From: Pseudidiomarina terrestris
GTDB lineage: Bacteria; Pseudomonadota; Gammaproteobacteria; Enterobacterales; Alteromonadaceae
Reading direction: 5' to 3'
NCBI RefSeq assembly: GCF_030466405.1
Contig: NZ_JAGGJF010000003.1
Span: forward strand, 1 to 64,000
DNA: 64,000 bases
In this document: positions 9,751 through 19,158 of the stretch, piece by piece
Layout: each line of letters begins with the position of its first letter
How positions within the stretch are numbered: the first letter of the stretch is position 1
Position numbers and translations under genes: made by a program
The notes under the pieces: generated by a model
What the model saw: the letters and a program-made list of their open reading frames with translations, nothing else
The model's database searches: none
Told to the model about the DNA's origin: nothing

Positions 9751-10636
9751 GGTCAGACAGAAATTCCTGAACCACCTGGCTGGCGAGCGCGGGCTTGCCG
9801 AGCATACCTTATCGAATTACGGCCGCGTATTACGGCATGATATCGACTTCTTTGACAGCGAGGGCATCGATGAGGTCAAAGGCATTGGCGTCAGTCAGTT
9901 TGAACGCCTGTTTATGCAATGGCGGCGCCAGGGCCTTGGTGATGCCTCGTTAGCCTTGCGACTGGCAGCGTGGCGGAGTTGTTTCGATTACTGTATACGG
10001 CAGGGCTGGCGCGACGATAATCCGGCCCGGCAGACCAAGGCCCCGAAAAGCGCCAAGCGCTTGCCTAAGAATCTCGATGTCGACAGCATCAGTCAATTAT
10101 TAAAGCTCCCCGAAGATGATGAGCTGGCCATCCGCGACGCCGCTATCATGGAGTTACTTTATGGCAGCGGCCTGCGCTTGGCTGAACTGGTGGCCCTTGA
10201 TATTGACGCCATTAATCCACGTCACCAGGAGTTACGCGTGCTGGGTAAAGGTGGCAAAACTCGCATCGTACCTTACGGCCGGTGTGCTGCAGAAGCCTTA
10301 CGTAAATGGTTACCGGTGCGGAATAAATGGTTACACGGTCATTTGACCGAAGTCGCGTTGTTTATCAGTCAGCGGCAGCGGCGGATCAGTCCGCGAACGG
10401 TGCAGCAGCGGCTCAACCACTGGGGGCGTCAGCAAGGTCTGAATGGCAGTCTGCACCCACATAAACTGCGCCATTCCTTTGCCTCACATATGTTAGAATC
10501 CAGTGGTGATTTACGTGCGGTACAGGAGCTGCTGGGACATGCCAATTTAAGTACCACCCAGGTTTATACCCACCTGGATTTCCAGCACCTGTCAAAAGTC
10601 TACGATGCCGCGCACCCGCGCGCACGTAAGAAATAA
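9737..10636 (+). CDS. xerC: Tyrosine recombinase XerC
   Basis: 299 residues. With XerD it resolves chromosome dimers at dif. A SAM-like DNA-binding N domain (~1-90) is followed by a catalytic domain with Arg in YGSGLRLAEL, Lys in LGKGGKTRIVP, HKLRHSFASHML (His-x-x-Arg), the His in LLGHANLSTTQ and the nucleophile Tyr in VYTHLDF. All catalytic residues are present. It is coupled to the DUF484 gene. Confidence 0.95.
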   Translation: MKLAEVRQKFLNHLAGERGLAEHTLSNYGRVLRHDIDFFDSEGIDEVKGIGVSQFERLFMQWRRQGLGDASLALRLAAWRSCFDYCIRQGWRDDNPARQTKAPKSAKRLPKNLDVDSISQLLKLPEDDELAIRDAAIMELLYGSGLRLAELVALDIDAINPRHQELRVLGKGGKTRIVPYGRCAAEALRKWLPVRNKWLHGHLTEVALFISQRQRRISPRTVQQRLNHWGRQQGLNGSLHPHKLRHSFASHMLESSGDLRAVQELLGHANLSTTQVYTHLDFQHLSKVYDAAHPRARKK

Positions 10637-10659
10637 CAACCTCAAGTAAAAAGGACGCT

Positions 10660-11376
10660 ATGCAGTTTTTTCGTCGCTTGCAACCTGTTCAGGCCCTCAG
10701 CTTTGACCTCGATGACACCTTGTACGATAACGTGCCGGTCATGCAAAAGGCCGAGGCGGAAAGTTATCGTGCGCTGTGTCAGCGGTATCCGGAAGCAGCT
10801 CGCTGGAGCGTGCAGCAATGGGCGCAGCGGCGTTGGCAGTTAATGCAAAATGAACCTGATCTGGCGAGCGATATGACCGCCTTGCGTCTGGCTACGCTCA
10901 GCCGCGGCCTGCAGGAACTCGGTGTGGCAGAGGCTGCCGCCCGGCAAGGTGCCGACGATATTTTCGCGACCTTTTTGCACTTTCGCAATCAGGTGCAAAT
11001 TGCGCCAGATACGCATCAGTTGTTGCAAGCTCTCGCCGAGCGCTATCCGTTAGTGGCGCTCAGCAATGGCAACGTGGATACTGCGGCGATTGGTCTGCGT
11101 GATTACTTCAGCGCGGTGGTGCAGCCGGGCAGCGGCCTGCGGGGCAAACCGCATAGCGATATGTTTGCCAAAATCGGGCCACTGTTCCCGCAGATTGCAC
11201 CCCAGGGCTGGTTGCATGTGGGCGACAGTCCTTATGCCGACATCCTCGGCGCACAGCGCATGGGCTGGCAGACCGCCTGGTACCGCAGCGGTATCTATGT
11301 TGCTGATCAGCTGCATGTTCTGCCAGTGTTCGCCTTCGACGAGCTGCGCCAGTTGCAGCAGCTACTGCTGAAATAA
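10660..11376 (+). CDS. yigB: HAD-family phosphatase, YigB type
   Basis: 238 residues. HAD motif I is in SFDLDDTLYDN (the first Asp is the nucleophile), motif II in LVALSNGN, and motif III/IV in HVGDSPYADILGA. E. coli YigB dephosphorylates FMN (5-amino-6-(5-phosphoribitylamino)uracil phosphate is a suggested substrate). AAAAGGA precedes the start. It lies 23 bases after xerC, as in E. coli. Confidence 0.88.
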   Translation: MQFFRRLQPVQALSFDLDDTLYDNVPVMQKAEAESYRALCQRYPEAARWSVQQWAQRRWQLMQNEPDLASDMTALRLATLSRGLQELGVAEAAARQGADDIFATFLHFRNQVQIAPDTHQLLQALAERYPLVALSNGNVDTAAIGLRDYFSAVVQPGSGLRGKPHSDMFAKIGPLFPQIAPQGWLHVGDSPYADILGAQRMGWQTAWYRSGIYVADQLHVLPVFAFDELRQLQQLLLK

Positions 11377-11401
11377 ACTCAGACCCCGCCTACGGCGCAG
11401 T

Positions 11402-11421
11402 AACTGGTTGCATATACAGTA
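11402..11421 (+). promoter_or_regulatory. Putative LexA (SOS) box before uvrD
   Basis: CTGGTTGCATATACAG at 11404-11419 matches the gammaproteobacterial LexA palindrome CTG-N10-CAG (full consensus CTGTATATATATACAG) in the outer bases and in ATATACAG. It is ~50 bases upstream of uvrD, an SOS gene in E. coli. Only the left inner G departs from the consensus quartet. Confidence 0.65.
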
Positions 11422-11466
11422 GTGCGCCTTTAAACTGACCACAGCTTTCAACGAATGGATTTTGCT

Positions 11467-13668
11467 ATGACCTCGCATCCCTTGCTCGAGCAACTTAACG
11501 ACAAGCAGCGCGCCGCTGTAGGTGCACCAGAACGACACATGCTGGTGCTGGCCGGCGCCGGTAGTGGTAAAACCCGAGTGCTGGTGCATCGGATTGCCTG
11601 GCTCATGCAGGAACTTCGGTTATCGCCCTACAGTATTATGGCGGTGACCTTTACCAACAAAGCAGCCGCGGAAATGCGCGGGCGCGTCGAAGAACTTATG
11701 GGCAGTTCAACTCGTGCAATGTGGATTGGCACCTTCCATGGGCTGGCGCATCGTTTGTTGCGCGCGCATTACATGGATGTGGACTTACCCCAGAATTTTC
11801 AGATCCTCGATAGTGATGATCAGCAGCGCATGCTCAAGCGCATCATGCGCAGCTTGAATCTGGACGAGAAGCGCTGGTCGCCAAAACAGGCGCAGTGGTT
11901 TATTAACGCCAAAAAAGACGAAGGTTTACGGCCGCATCATCTGGATGGGCTGGATTTTAACGAGCGCACCTACAAAGAGATCTACGACGCCTATCAGGTC
12001 GCCTGTGATCGCGCTGGTTTAGTTGATTTCGCTGAGTTACTGCTACGGGCGCATGAATTATTGCGCGATAACCGCATTGTCCGGGAGCATTATCAGCGCC
12101 GGTTTCGCCATATTCTGGTTGATGAGTTTCAGGATACCAACGCAATTCAGTATGCTTGGGTCAAGCTGCTCTCCGGTGCCGGTAGCGATAAAGAGCACGA
12201 GAACTTCGTGACCATCGTCGGCGATGATGATCAGTCTATTTATGGCTGGCGCGGTGCGAAAATTGAAAACATTCACCAGTTTACTTTGGATTTTCCTGCG
12301 GTTGAGACCATCCGTTTAGAACAGAACTATCGTTCCACAAATACCATTTTAAGCGCTGCCAACAGTGTTATCGCTAACAACAGCGACCGGCTGGGTAAAG
12401 AGCTCTGGACCGAGGGCGGCATGGGCGAGCCTATCGACTTGTACGCCGCCTACAACGAGCTGGACGAGGCGCGCTATATTTCCAGTCAGATAGAAGCCTG
12501 GCATGAGCAAGGCAATGCCTTACAGGATGTGGCACTGCTGTACCGCAGTAATGCGCAGTCGCGGGTACTCGAAGAAGCCTTGCTACATAGCCGCATCCCC
12601 TACCGCATCTACGGTGGCTTACGCTTCTTTGATCGACAAGAAGTCAAAGACGCGCTGGCTTATCTGCGCTTGCTTGCTAACCGTGACGATGACGCGGCAT
12701 TGGAGCGTGTGATCAATACGCCGACCCGGGGTATCGGTGCGCGGACCCTGGATACCGTGCGCGAAGGCGCGCGCCAGCGCGGCACCTCTTTGTGGCAGGC
12801 CGCCAGGCAATTGGCCACGGAAAAAGTACTTACCGGGCGGGCCGCCAATGCGGTGCTGGCGTTTATCGATCTGATTGAACAGCTGGAAGACGAAACCGGT
12901 GAATACAGCCTTGGCCGGCAAGTCGACACCGTCATCAAAAGCAGCGGCTTGATGGCCATGTATCAGGCGGAAAAAGGTGAGAAAGCCGAAACCCGCGTGG
13001 AAAACTTAAAAGAGCTGGTAAACGCCTGCGATAACTTTGATCAGCTCGAACGGGTTGAGGAAGAAGAGCTGTCGCCGTTGAATGGATTTCTTGCTCATGC
13101 CGCACTGGAGTCGGGTGATGAGCAAGCCGATGAACATCAGGATGCGGTCCAGCTGATGACCTTGCACAGCGCAAAAGGTCTGGAGTTTCCACTGGTTTTC
13201 ATGTGCGGCGTGGAAGAAGGATTGTTCCCTTCCCAGCAATCACTGGATGAGGCTGGCCGGCTCGCAGAAGAGCGGCGGCTGTGCTACGTCGGCATGACGC
13301 GGGCGATGCAGAAGCTGGTGATCAGCTATGCCGAGCAGCGCCGGGTGTATGGCCAGGAGAAGCTGCATACGCCGAGTCGCTTCATCGCTGAGATCCCCTC
13401 TGAAAATGTGCACCATGTGCGCATGCAAAGTCGTCGTAGCTTTTCCACGGAAACACCGAGTTACGGGCGTTTCCATACTGGCGCCAGTCATGAAGCTTTT
13501 GAGGAGAGCGGTTTTCAGCTGGGACAGCGGGTTCGTCATGTGAAATTTGGCGAGGGTACCGTCCTCAACTATGAGGGCTCTGGTCCGCAGAGCCGCATCC
13601 AAGTGAACTTTGATGACCTTGGCAGCAAATGGCTGGTGGTTGCTTACGCGCGTCTCGAACGCTGCTGA
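11467..13668 (+). CDS. uvrD: DNA helicase II, UvrD
   Basis: 733 residues from 11467; 11455 in frame is also possible, neither having a clear ribosome site. SF1A 3'-5' helicase for nucleotide-excision and mismatch repair. Motifs: Walker A AGAGSGKTRVL, motif Ia TFTNKAAAEMR, DEFQDTN, GDDDQSIYGWRGA, LEQNYRST, TLHSAKGLEFP and VGMTRAM, with a Tudor-like C tail (residues ~675-733). It ends inside the 3' end of the convergent rarD gene (25-base overlap). Confidence 0.95.
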   Translation: MTSHPLLEQLNDKQRAAVGAPERHMLVLAGAGSGKTRVLVHRIAWLMQELRLSPYSIMAVTFTNKAAAEMRGRVEELMGSSTRAMWIGTFHGLAHRLLRAHYMDVDLPQNFQILDSDDQQRMLKRIMRSLNLDEKRWSPKQAQWFINAKKDEGLRPHHLDGLDFNERTYKEIYDAYQVACDRAGLVDFAELLLRAHELLRDNRIVREHYQRRFRHILVDEFQDTNAIQYAWVKLLSGAGSDKEHENFVTIVGDDDQSIYGWRGAKIENIHQFTLDFPAVETIRLEQNYRSTNTILSAANSVIANNSDRLGKELWTEGGMGEPIDLYAAYNELDEARYISSQIEAWHEQGNALQDVALLYRSNAQSRVLEEALLHSRIPYRIYGGLRFFDRQEVKDALAYLRLLANRDDDAALERVINTPTRGIGARTLDTVREGARQRGTSLWQAARQLATEKVLTGRAANAVLAFIDLIEQLEDETGEYSLGRQVDTVIKSSGLMAMYQAEKGEKAETRVENLKELVNACDNFDQLERVEEEELSPLNGFLAHAALESGDEQADEHQDAVQLMTLHSAKGLEFPLVFMCGVEEGLFPSQQSLDEAGRLAEERRLCYVGMTRAMQKLVISYAEQRRVYGQEKLHTPSRFIAEIPSENVHHVRMQSRRSFSTETPSYGRFHTGASHEAFEESGFQLGQRVRHVKFGEGTVLNYEGSGPQSRIQVNFDDLGSKWLVVAYARLERC

Positions 13669-14543
13669 TGCAACAAGGTATCAATGCTGTAAAGGGCTAA
13701 TGCAGCCCAGATAATCGCAAACGTGACCAGCTTATCGGCCGCCAGTGGCTCGCCGTAAATCCAGACTGCAAGAATAAACATCAGGCTGGGCCCAATGTAC
13801 TGAAAGAAACCTAAAGTGGCATAGCGAATGCGCTGTGCTGCCGCGGTGAAACAAAGCAGCGGTGCAGTCGTCACTATGCCGGCAGCCATCAGCAACAGAT
13901 TAAGCTGCCAGGTATTCTGGGTCATGTCACTTGCCGCTGAGTCGGCAAAGAAGAACAGATAGATCAGCATCAAAGGTAACAGAATGGTGGTTTCCAGCCA
14001 CAGACCCGTCATCGAATCCACCGGTAACCGCTTGCGAATTGCGCCATAAGTCGCAAAGCTGAAGGCCAGCGCCAACGCCACCCAGGGTACCGAGCCAAAG
14101 GAAATCACCTGAATTAAGACGCCGGTGACCGCCAGCGCAATGGCGATGAGCTGAAACCGTCGCATCCGCTCGGCAAAAAACACCATGCCAATGGCAACAT
14201 TCAACAAAGGGTTGATGTAATAGCCCAGGCTGGCATCCAGAATATGATTGTTATTAATCGCCCAGATAAACAGAAACCAGTTTCCGCCGAGCAGGAAGGT
14301 TGCCAGAGTCAGCCGCAGCATGTGCGAGCGATTTTTTACCACCGGTTTGATGCGGTGCAGGCGGCGCAGGCCAATAATCAGCACCAATACCAGTACAAAT
14401 GACCAAACAATACGATGACCCAGAATTTCAAGTGCAGGCACCTGTTGTAGAAACTTGAAGTAAATGGGCGCGATGCCCCACATAGTGTAAGCGGCAATAG
14501 CAAAAAGAACGCCGTGGCGACTGCGGGTTGCATCATCGGTCAT
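13644..14543 (-). CDS. rarD: RarD-type EamA family transporter
   Basis: 299 residues with ten predicted membrane helices (two EamA halves). The opening GVLFAIAAYTMWGIAPIYFKFL and the block FLLGGNWFLFIWAINNNHILDASLGYYINPLL are typical of RarD. It is annotated as chloramphenicol-sensitive protein in E. coli, but the natural substrate is unknown. Its 3' end overlaps uvrD by 25 bases. Confidence 0.88.
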   Translation of the reverse strand: MTDDATRSRHGVLFAIAAYTMWGIAPIYFKFLQQVPALEILGHRIVWSFVLVLVLIIGLRRLHRIKPVVKNRSHMLRLTLATFLLGGNWFLFIWAINNNHILDASLGYYINPLLNVAIGMVFFAERMRRFQLIAIALAVTGVLIQVISFGSVPWVALALAFSFATYGAIRKRLPVDSMTGLWLETTILLPLMLIYLFFFADSAASDMTQNTWQLNLLLMAAGIVTTAPLLCFTAAAQRIRYATLGFFQYIGPSLMFILAVWIYGEPLAADKLVTFAIIWAALALYSIDTLLHQQRSRRA

Positions 14544-14716
14544 GAGGTTAAGTTCCGGTGCTCTGGTTGAACTTCTGGCTCGGGTGCTGAAGTTGTACGA
14601 AAACTATGCAGTTACCACCAGGTTTCGTCCGAAATGATCGTTTGGCGGTGGTGATGCGTGCTTGGGATGCATACAATAGAGCCTATTGCCTATGAGCGTC
14701 AATCGGAGCTGTTGAA

Positions 14717-16534
14717 ATGACTGCGCAACCGCTGTCAAAAGTCCTTGCCGAAGTTTTTGGTTACGCCGAATTCCGGCAGGGCCAGGAGCAAGTGATCGAG
14801 GCTGTTCAGCAAGGCCGTGACGCACTGGTGCTGATGCCCACAGGCGGCGGCAAGTCGCTCTGTTATCAGTTACCTGCGATCATGGGCGCAGGAGTGACGC
14901 TGGTCATTTCGCCATTGATTTCCCTTATGCAGGATCAGGTGGAAAGCCTGCAGGCGATGGGCGTAGCTGCCGGCGCCTTGCATAACGGGCTGGAGCAGAG
15001 CGAGCAGCAACAGCTGTTGCAACAAGCGGCCAGCGGTGAGCTGCGGCTGCTGTACGTCAGCCCTGAACGCGCCATGCAGGGCTATTTTATTCGTCAGCTG
15101 CAGCAATGGCAGGTGACCTTAATCGCCATCGATGAAGCGCACTGTATCTCACAATGGGGCCATGATTTCCGGCCTGAGTACGGCCAATTAGGGCAATTGC
15201 GTGAAGCTCTGCCCCAACTGCCCTTTATGGCGTTGACCGCCACCGCCGATGCTGCAACGGAAGCGGATATCGTGCAACGCCTGCACCTGCATCAGCCGGT
15301 CATCTACAAGAGCTCTTTTGATCGACCTAATATCCGCTACATCGTTGAAGAAAAATTCAAGCCACAGAAGCAATTGCGCGATTATGTCGTCAAGCAAAAA
15401 GGCGCGTCAGGCATCGTTTACTGCGGCAGCCGTAAACGTGTCGATGAACTGTCGGAACGGCTGCGGCAGGATGGTATCCGTGCGGCCGGCTATCATGCGG
15501 GCATGGACCATGACGAACGCAATCACGTGCTGCGCGGTTTTGTCCGCGATGATATTGACGTCGTAGTGGCGACCGTTGCTTTTGGCATGGGCATTAATAA
15601 GCCCAATGTGCGCTTCGTGGTGCATTTTGACATTCCCCGCAGTATCGAAGCTTATTATCAGGAAACCGGCCGGGCAGGCCGCGACGGGCTGCCGGCGGAA
15701 GCGGTGTTGCTTTATGACCCAAGCGATGCCGGCTGGATCCGCAGCACCATCAATGATCATCCGGATGAGCAACGGCGCCAGGTCGAGCTGCAAAAATTCA
15801 ACTCCATGCAGGCCTTAGGTGAGGCGCAAACCTGCCGCCGCCTGGTGCTTTTGAACTACTTCAACGAGTTCCGGGATAAAGCCTGTGGCAACTGTGATAT
15901 CTGTCTTGATCCGCCGCGTCAGTACGATGGTACGGTGGATGCGCAAAAGGTCTTAAGCTGTATTTATCGGGTGGGCCAACGTTTTGGCGCCAACCATGTC
16001 ATCGATGTGCTACGCGGCAGCCAGTCGCAGCGTTTAACTGCGCTCGGTCACGAGCAGCTTTCAACCTTTGGCCTTGGCGCTGATAAAAGCCAAACGCACT
16101 GGCTGGGCGTGATCCGCCAGCTCATACATCGAGGCCTGGTGGTGCAGAACATTCAGCATTATGGCACCTTGCAGTTGACCGAAGCGGCGCGTCCGGTGTT
16201 ACGCGGTGAAGTGGCCTTGTCGCTGGCTGAACCGCGGGTCAACCTGGCAGTAAGTAAGCCCAAAGTGACCGACCGCGGCGATTACGACAAGCTGTTATTC
16301 CGGCGCTTACGGGCATTGCGAAAAAGCATTGCTGATGCGGAAGAAAAACCACCTTTTGTGGTGTTTAACGACAGCACTCTGGTCGAGATGGCGGTGCACT
16401 ATCCCATTGATGAGGCCAGTATGCTGCAGATTTCCGGAGTCGGCCAGACCAAGCTCGAGCGTTATGGCGCCGCTTTTATCGATGCCATCAGTGCCTATCT
16501 GGATGCCGATGACGAACCTTTATTGCAGCGTTAA
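14717..16534 (+). CDS. recQ: ATP-dependent DNA helicase RecQ
   Basis: 605 residues, full length. SF2 3'-5' helicase: motif 0 FGYAEFRQGQ, Walker A MPTGGGKSLCYQ, DEAHCISQWGHDFRPEY, motif VI QETGRAGRDG. Then come the RQC zinc site (Cys in AQTCRRL, KACGNCDIC) and an HRDC domain at ~530-600. It is monocistronic with its own 170-base upstream region facing rarD; I see no LexA box there. Confidence 0.95.
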   Translation: MTAQPLSKVLAEVFGYAEFRQGQEQVIEAVQQGRDALVLMPTGGGKSLCYQLPAIMGAGVTLVISPLISLMQDQVESLQAMGVAAGALHNGLEQSEQQQLLQQAASGELRLLYVSPERAMQGYFIRQLQQWQVTLIAIDEAHCISQWGHDFRPEYGQLGQLREALPQLPFMALTATADAATEADIVQRLHLHQPVIYKSSFDRPNIRYIVEEKFKPQKQLRDYVVKQKGASGIVYCGSRKRVDELSERLRQDGIRAAGYHAGMDHDERNHVLRGFVRDDIDVVVATVAFGMGINKPNVRFVVHFDIPRSIEAYYQETGRAGRDGLPAEAVLLYDPSDAGWIRSTINDHPDEQRRQVELQKFNSMQALGEAQTCRRLVLLNYFNEFRDKACGNCDICLDPPRQYDGTVDAQKVLSCIYRVGQRFGANHVIDVLRGSQSQRLTALGHEQLSTFGLGADKSQTHWLGVIRQLIHRGLVVQNIQHYGTLQLTEAARPVLRGEVALSLAEPRVNLAVSKPKVTDRGDYDKLLFRRLRALRKSIADAEEKPPFVVFNDSTLVEMAVHYPIDEASMLQISGVGQTKLERYGAAFIDAISAYLDADDEPLLQR

Positions 16535-16633
16535 GCGCTGGCGCTGAATCGCCTATAGCCATCCAATTTCGTTTCAGGTCTGTATACTAAGGTAAGTGTG
16601 CCTTGAGCATAGTCCTAGAAACAAGGAGTTGGA

Positions 16634-17731
16634 ATGAAAATTCAGTTGCGCAAGTTACTCGTGCTCACCCTATTGCTGTTTTCACCCTTCACGCTGGCGC
16701 AGATCGCAGCGCCTGAACAGGCGGGTGTCACCACCGGAGAAATCACGGTTGCGGTACGTGTGAGTCCGCCGTTTGTCATGAAAGATGCGAACGGTGACTA
16801 CCATGGCCTGACGATTGAGCTATGGGAGCATATTGCTGAAGTCAATAATTACAACTTTAGTTACCGGGAAACCGGCCTTGAGCAGTTGATTGACGGTGTC
16901 GCCAATGGCGACTTTGCCGTAGGTCTTGGCGCCATCTCGGTAACTGCCGAGCGCGAGCGACGCATTGATTTTACCTTACCCTTTTACAATGCCGGGCTGG
17001 GAATCGCCGTACCAGCGGCCGCTGAGCCGGGTTGGTGGACCGTAACCAAGCGCTTTTTCAGCTTTGAATTTTTAACGGTAATGGCGGCGCTAACCTTGAT
17101 TTTACTGGGCGCCGGTGTGCTGGTGTGGCTGGCTGAGCGCCGCCATAACCCTGAGGAATTCAGTGACAGCAAGGTCAAAGGGCTCGGCGCGGGCTTCTGG
17201 TGGGCTGCGGTCACCATGACCACTGTCGGCTACGGTGATAAATCCCCCCGCACGTTGATGGGTCGTGGCGTTGCACTGATCTGGATGTTTACCAGCGTCA
17301 TTATTATTTCAAGCTTTACCGCTTCAATCACTTCCGCCCTAACCGTGAATAAGCTCTCTACCCGGGTGCAAGGCAAAGACGATCTGGCCAATGTCCGCGT
17401 CGCCAGTGTGCCCGCGTCCTACAGTGCGTATTGGCTGGACCGTGAAAATATCGGCTACCAGCATTACAGTGATCTCACTACTGCATTAGAGAATGTGCAA
17501 GCTGGTAAAGCAGATGCGGTGGTGTACGATGCGCCGTTGCTTAAATATCAGTTACGCAAAGACTTTTCCGGGCTGACGGTACTCAAGGATGTGTTCGCGC
17601 CGCAGGATTATGCATTAGTGTTGCCGCCGCAGGCGAGCGAACGTGAGGTGATCAACCGTACCTTGCTGCGCTACATTCGCAGTTCTGAGTGGCGGCAGTC
17701 GATCCAGCGTTATTTAGGTGATGTTCTATAA
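16634..17731 (+). CDS. GluR0-type ligand-gated potassium channel
   Basis: 365 residues with the topology of prokaryotic ionotropic glutamate receptors: signal peptide (1-22), ligand-binding lobe S1 (~33-125, SBP_bac_3 type), helix M1 (~142-166), a pore loop with the K+ filter TVGYGD (~198-203), helix M2 (~211-240), then lobe S2 to the C terminus. The end of M2 has SSFTASITSALT, resembling the SYTANLAAFL gate motif of animal iGluRs. It should be an inner-membrane K+ channel opened by a periplasmic amino acid. The ligand cannot be read off. AAGGAG precedes the start. Confidence 0.88.
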   Translation: MKIQLRKLLVLTLLLFSPFTLAQIAAPEQAGVTTGEITVAVRVSPPFVMKDANGDYHGLTIELWEHIAEVNNYNFSYRETGLEQLIDGVANGDFAVGLGAISVTAERERRIDFTLPFYNAGLGIAVPAAAEPGWWTVTKRFFSFEFLTVMAALTLILLGAGVLVWLAERRHNPEEFSDSKVKGLGAGFWWAAVTMTTVGYGDKSPRTLMGRGVALIWMFTSVIIISSFTASITSALTVNKLSTRVQGKDDLANVRVASVPASYSAYWLDRENIGYQHYSDLTTALENVQAGKADAVVYDAPLLKYQLRKDFSGLTVLKDVFAPQDYALVLPPQASEREVINRTLLRYIRSSEWRQSIQRYLGDVL

Positions 17732-17760
17732 TCAGACAACACTTAATGGTTGGAGGTCTT

Positions 17761-18729
17761 ATGTTAGGTCTTACTTTGGGTTTGTTGCTAAGTGCCAGTG
17801 CGGCACCCGCCACTGTCACTATCAATGAGTGGCAGGTTCCCTGGCCGGACTCGCGGCCGCGTGACCCCTATGTGCAGTCAGACGATAAGGTCTGGTTTGT
17901 CGGCCAACGTTCCGATTATGCGGCTATTTTAAACCCGCAAACGGGCGATTTTAAACGTATCGATTTGCCCGATGGTGCCGGGCCTCACAACATTATCGTT
18001 GATGAGCGCGGGGCCTGGTACGCAGGCAATAAGGCGGCGCATATTGGTAAGATTTCCCATGCTGACTATTCTATTACCCAATACCCCTTACCGGGCGATG
18101 GCCGCCGCGACGTGCACACGATGCAGTTTACCAGTGATGGCAATATCTGGTTTACCGCCCAGGGCGCGAATAAGTTTGGCTATTTTGATGTTGCTGAAAA
18201 CAACATCGAACTCTACTCGATCGAAACCCCGCGGGCGCGGCCCTATGGCCTGATTGTCGTAAACGATCAGCCCTGGCTGACGCTATTTGGTTCGCATAAG
18301 TTAGTGACCTATGAAGACGGTCAGGTCCAGGAGATTGAACTGCCGCGACCCGATGCCAACCGACCGCGCCGGATCGCTTTAGGCAGTGATGGTGGCATTT
18401 GGTATGTAGACTATGCCGGTGGCTATCTGGGTCGCTACGATCGCGCCACCGAACAGGTCAACGAATGGGCTATGCCGGCAGGTGGAGGTTCACTGCCTTA
18501 TGGCATGGCTGCCGACAACAAGGGTTATGTCTGGTTCGCGGAAACCGGGCCACAGCCAAACCGTATCGTCGGCTTCCATATTGCCTCGGAAACCTTTACC
18601 GACCCGGTTGCGGTGCCAAGCGGTGGCGGTACCATCCGCCATATGGTATTTGATGAAGCGCGGCAGAGCTTATGGTTCGGTACTGACGCCAACACCGTTG
18701 GCCAAGCGAAAATCAGTTACAGCGATTAG
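17761..18729 (+). CDS. Vgb-like (virginiamycin B lyase family) beta-propeller protein
   Basis: 322 residues, starting at 17761 behind GGAGG (an upstream ATG at 17746 has no ribosome site). The signal peptide ends about ASAAPA. The body is a row of propeller blades each with a G-x-(I/V)-W-(F/Y) strand: GNIWFTAQG, GGIWYVDYAG, GYVWFAETG. This is the Vgb streptogramin-lyase fold, but export and chromosomal setting argue against antibiotic resistance as its job. It is 29 bases after the channel gene, so possibly cotranscribed. Substrate unknown. Confidence 0.72.
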   Translation: MLGLTLGLLLSASAAPATVTINEWQVPWPDSRPRDPYVQSDDKVWFVGQRSDYAAILNPQTGDFKRIDLPDGAGPHNIIVDERGAWYAGNKAAHIGKISHADYSITQYPLPGDGRRDVHTMQFTSDGNIWFTAQGANKFGYFDVAENNIELYSIETPRARPYGLIVVNDQPWLTLFGSHKLVTYEDGQVQEIELPRPDANRPRRIALGSDGGIWYVDYAGGYLGRYDRATEQVNEWAMPAGGGSLPYGMAADNKGYVWFAETGPQPNRIVGFHIASETFTDPVAVPSGGGTIRHMVFDEARQSLWFGTDANTVGQAKISYSD

Positions 18730-19085
18730 TTCAACAGCACCAGTAACCAGGTTACTGCAATCGTGATCAAGGAGAACATGACAGCGGTGGAAGCGATGTC
18801 CTTCGCTTTGCCGCTGAGTTCATGTAGATCGGGACTAATGCGATCGATGGTGGCCTCGATGGCGGAGTTCAGGAATTCCACAATCAGTAATATCAGCACC
18901 GGCAGAATCAGGAGCGCTCGCTCAACCCCGCTCTGACCCAGCCACAAGGCCAGCGGGATGAGCACCAATGCCAGTAAGCAATCCTGCCGCACGGCAGCTT
19001 CAGATTGCAGCGCGAAGCGAAAGCCGCGCAGTGAGTTGCGGGTGGCGCGAACAATGCGCATCAGTCCGTGCTGGGGTGGTTTCAT
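18726..19085 (-). CDS. dgkA: Diacylglycerol kinase (prokaryotic DgkA)
   Basis: 119 residues; the start at 19085 follows AAGAG and gives the family length. Three membrane helices. Catalytic/nucleotide motif EFLNSAIEATIDRI and the preceding Glu in LQSEAAVRQD are present. It phosphorylates diacylglycerol left by membrane-derived oligosaccharide or LPS modification. Its stop shares bases with the convergent Vgb-like gene (TTAG). Confidence 0.93.
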   Translation of the reverse strand: MKPPQHGLMRIVRATRNSLRGFRFALQSEAAVRQDCLLALVLIPLALWLGQSGVERALLILPVLILLIVEFLNSAIEATIDRISPDLHELSGKAKDIASTAVMFSLITIAVTWLLVLLN

Positions 19086-19158
19086 TTGTTGCTCTTTTCG
19101 TTTCAGCCAGATGGTGTAGAGTGTAGTACAGGACACGATTTAAGGATGGCTTAACTGT

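Noticed and set aside
17761-18729. Streptogramin-resistance gene
   Set aside because: The fold matches Vgb, but the protein is exported and chromosomal in a Gram-negative; nothing supports a resistance role.
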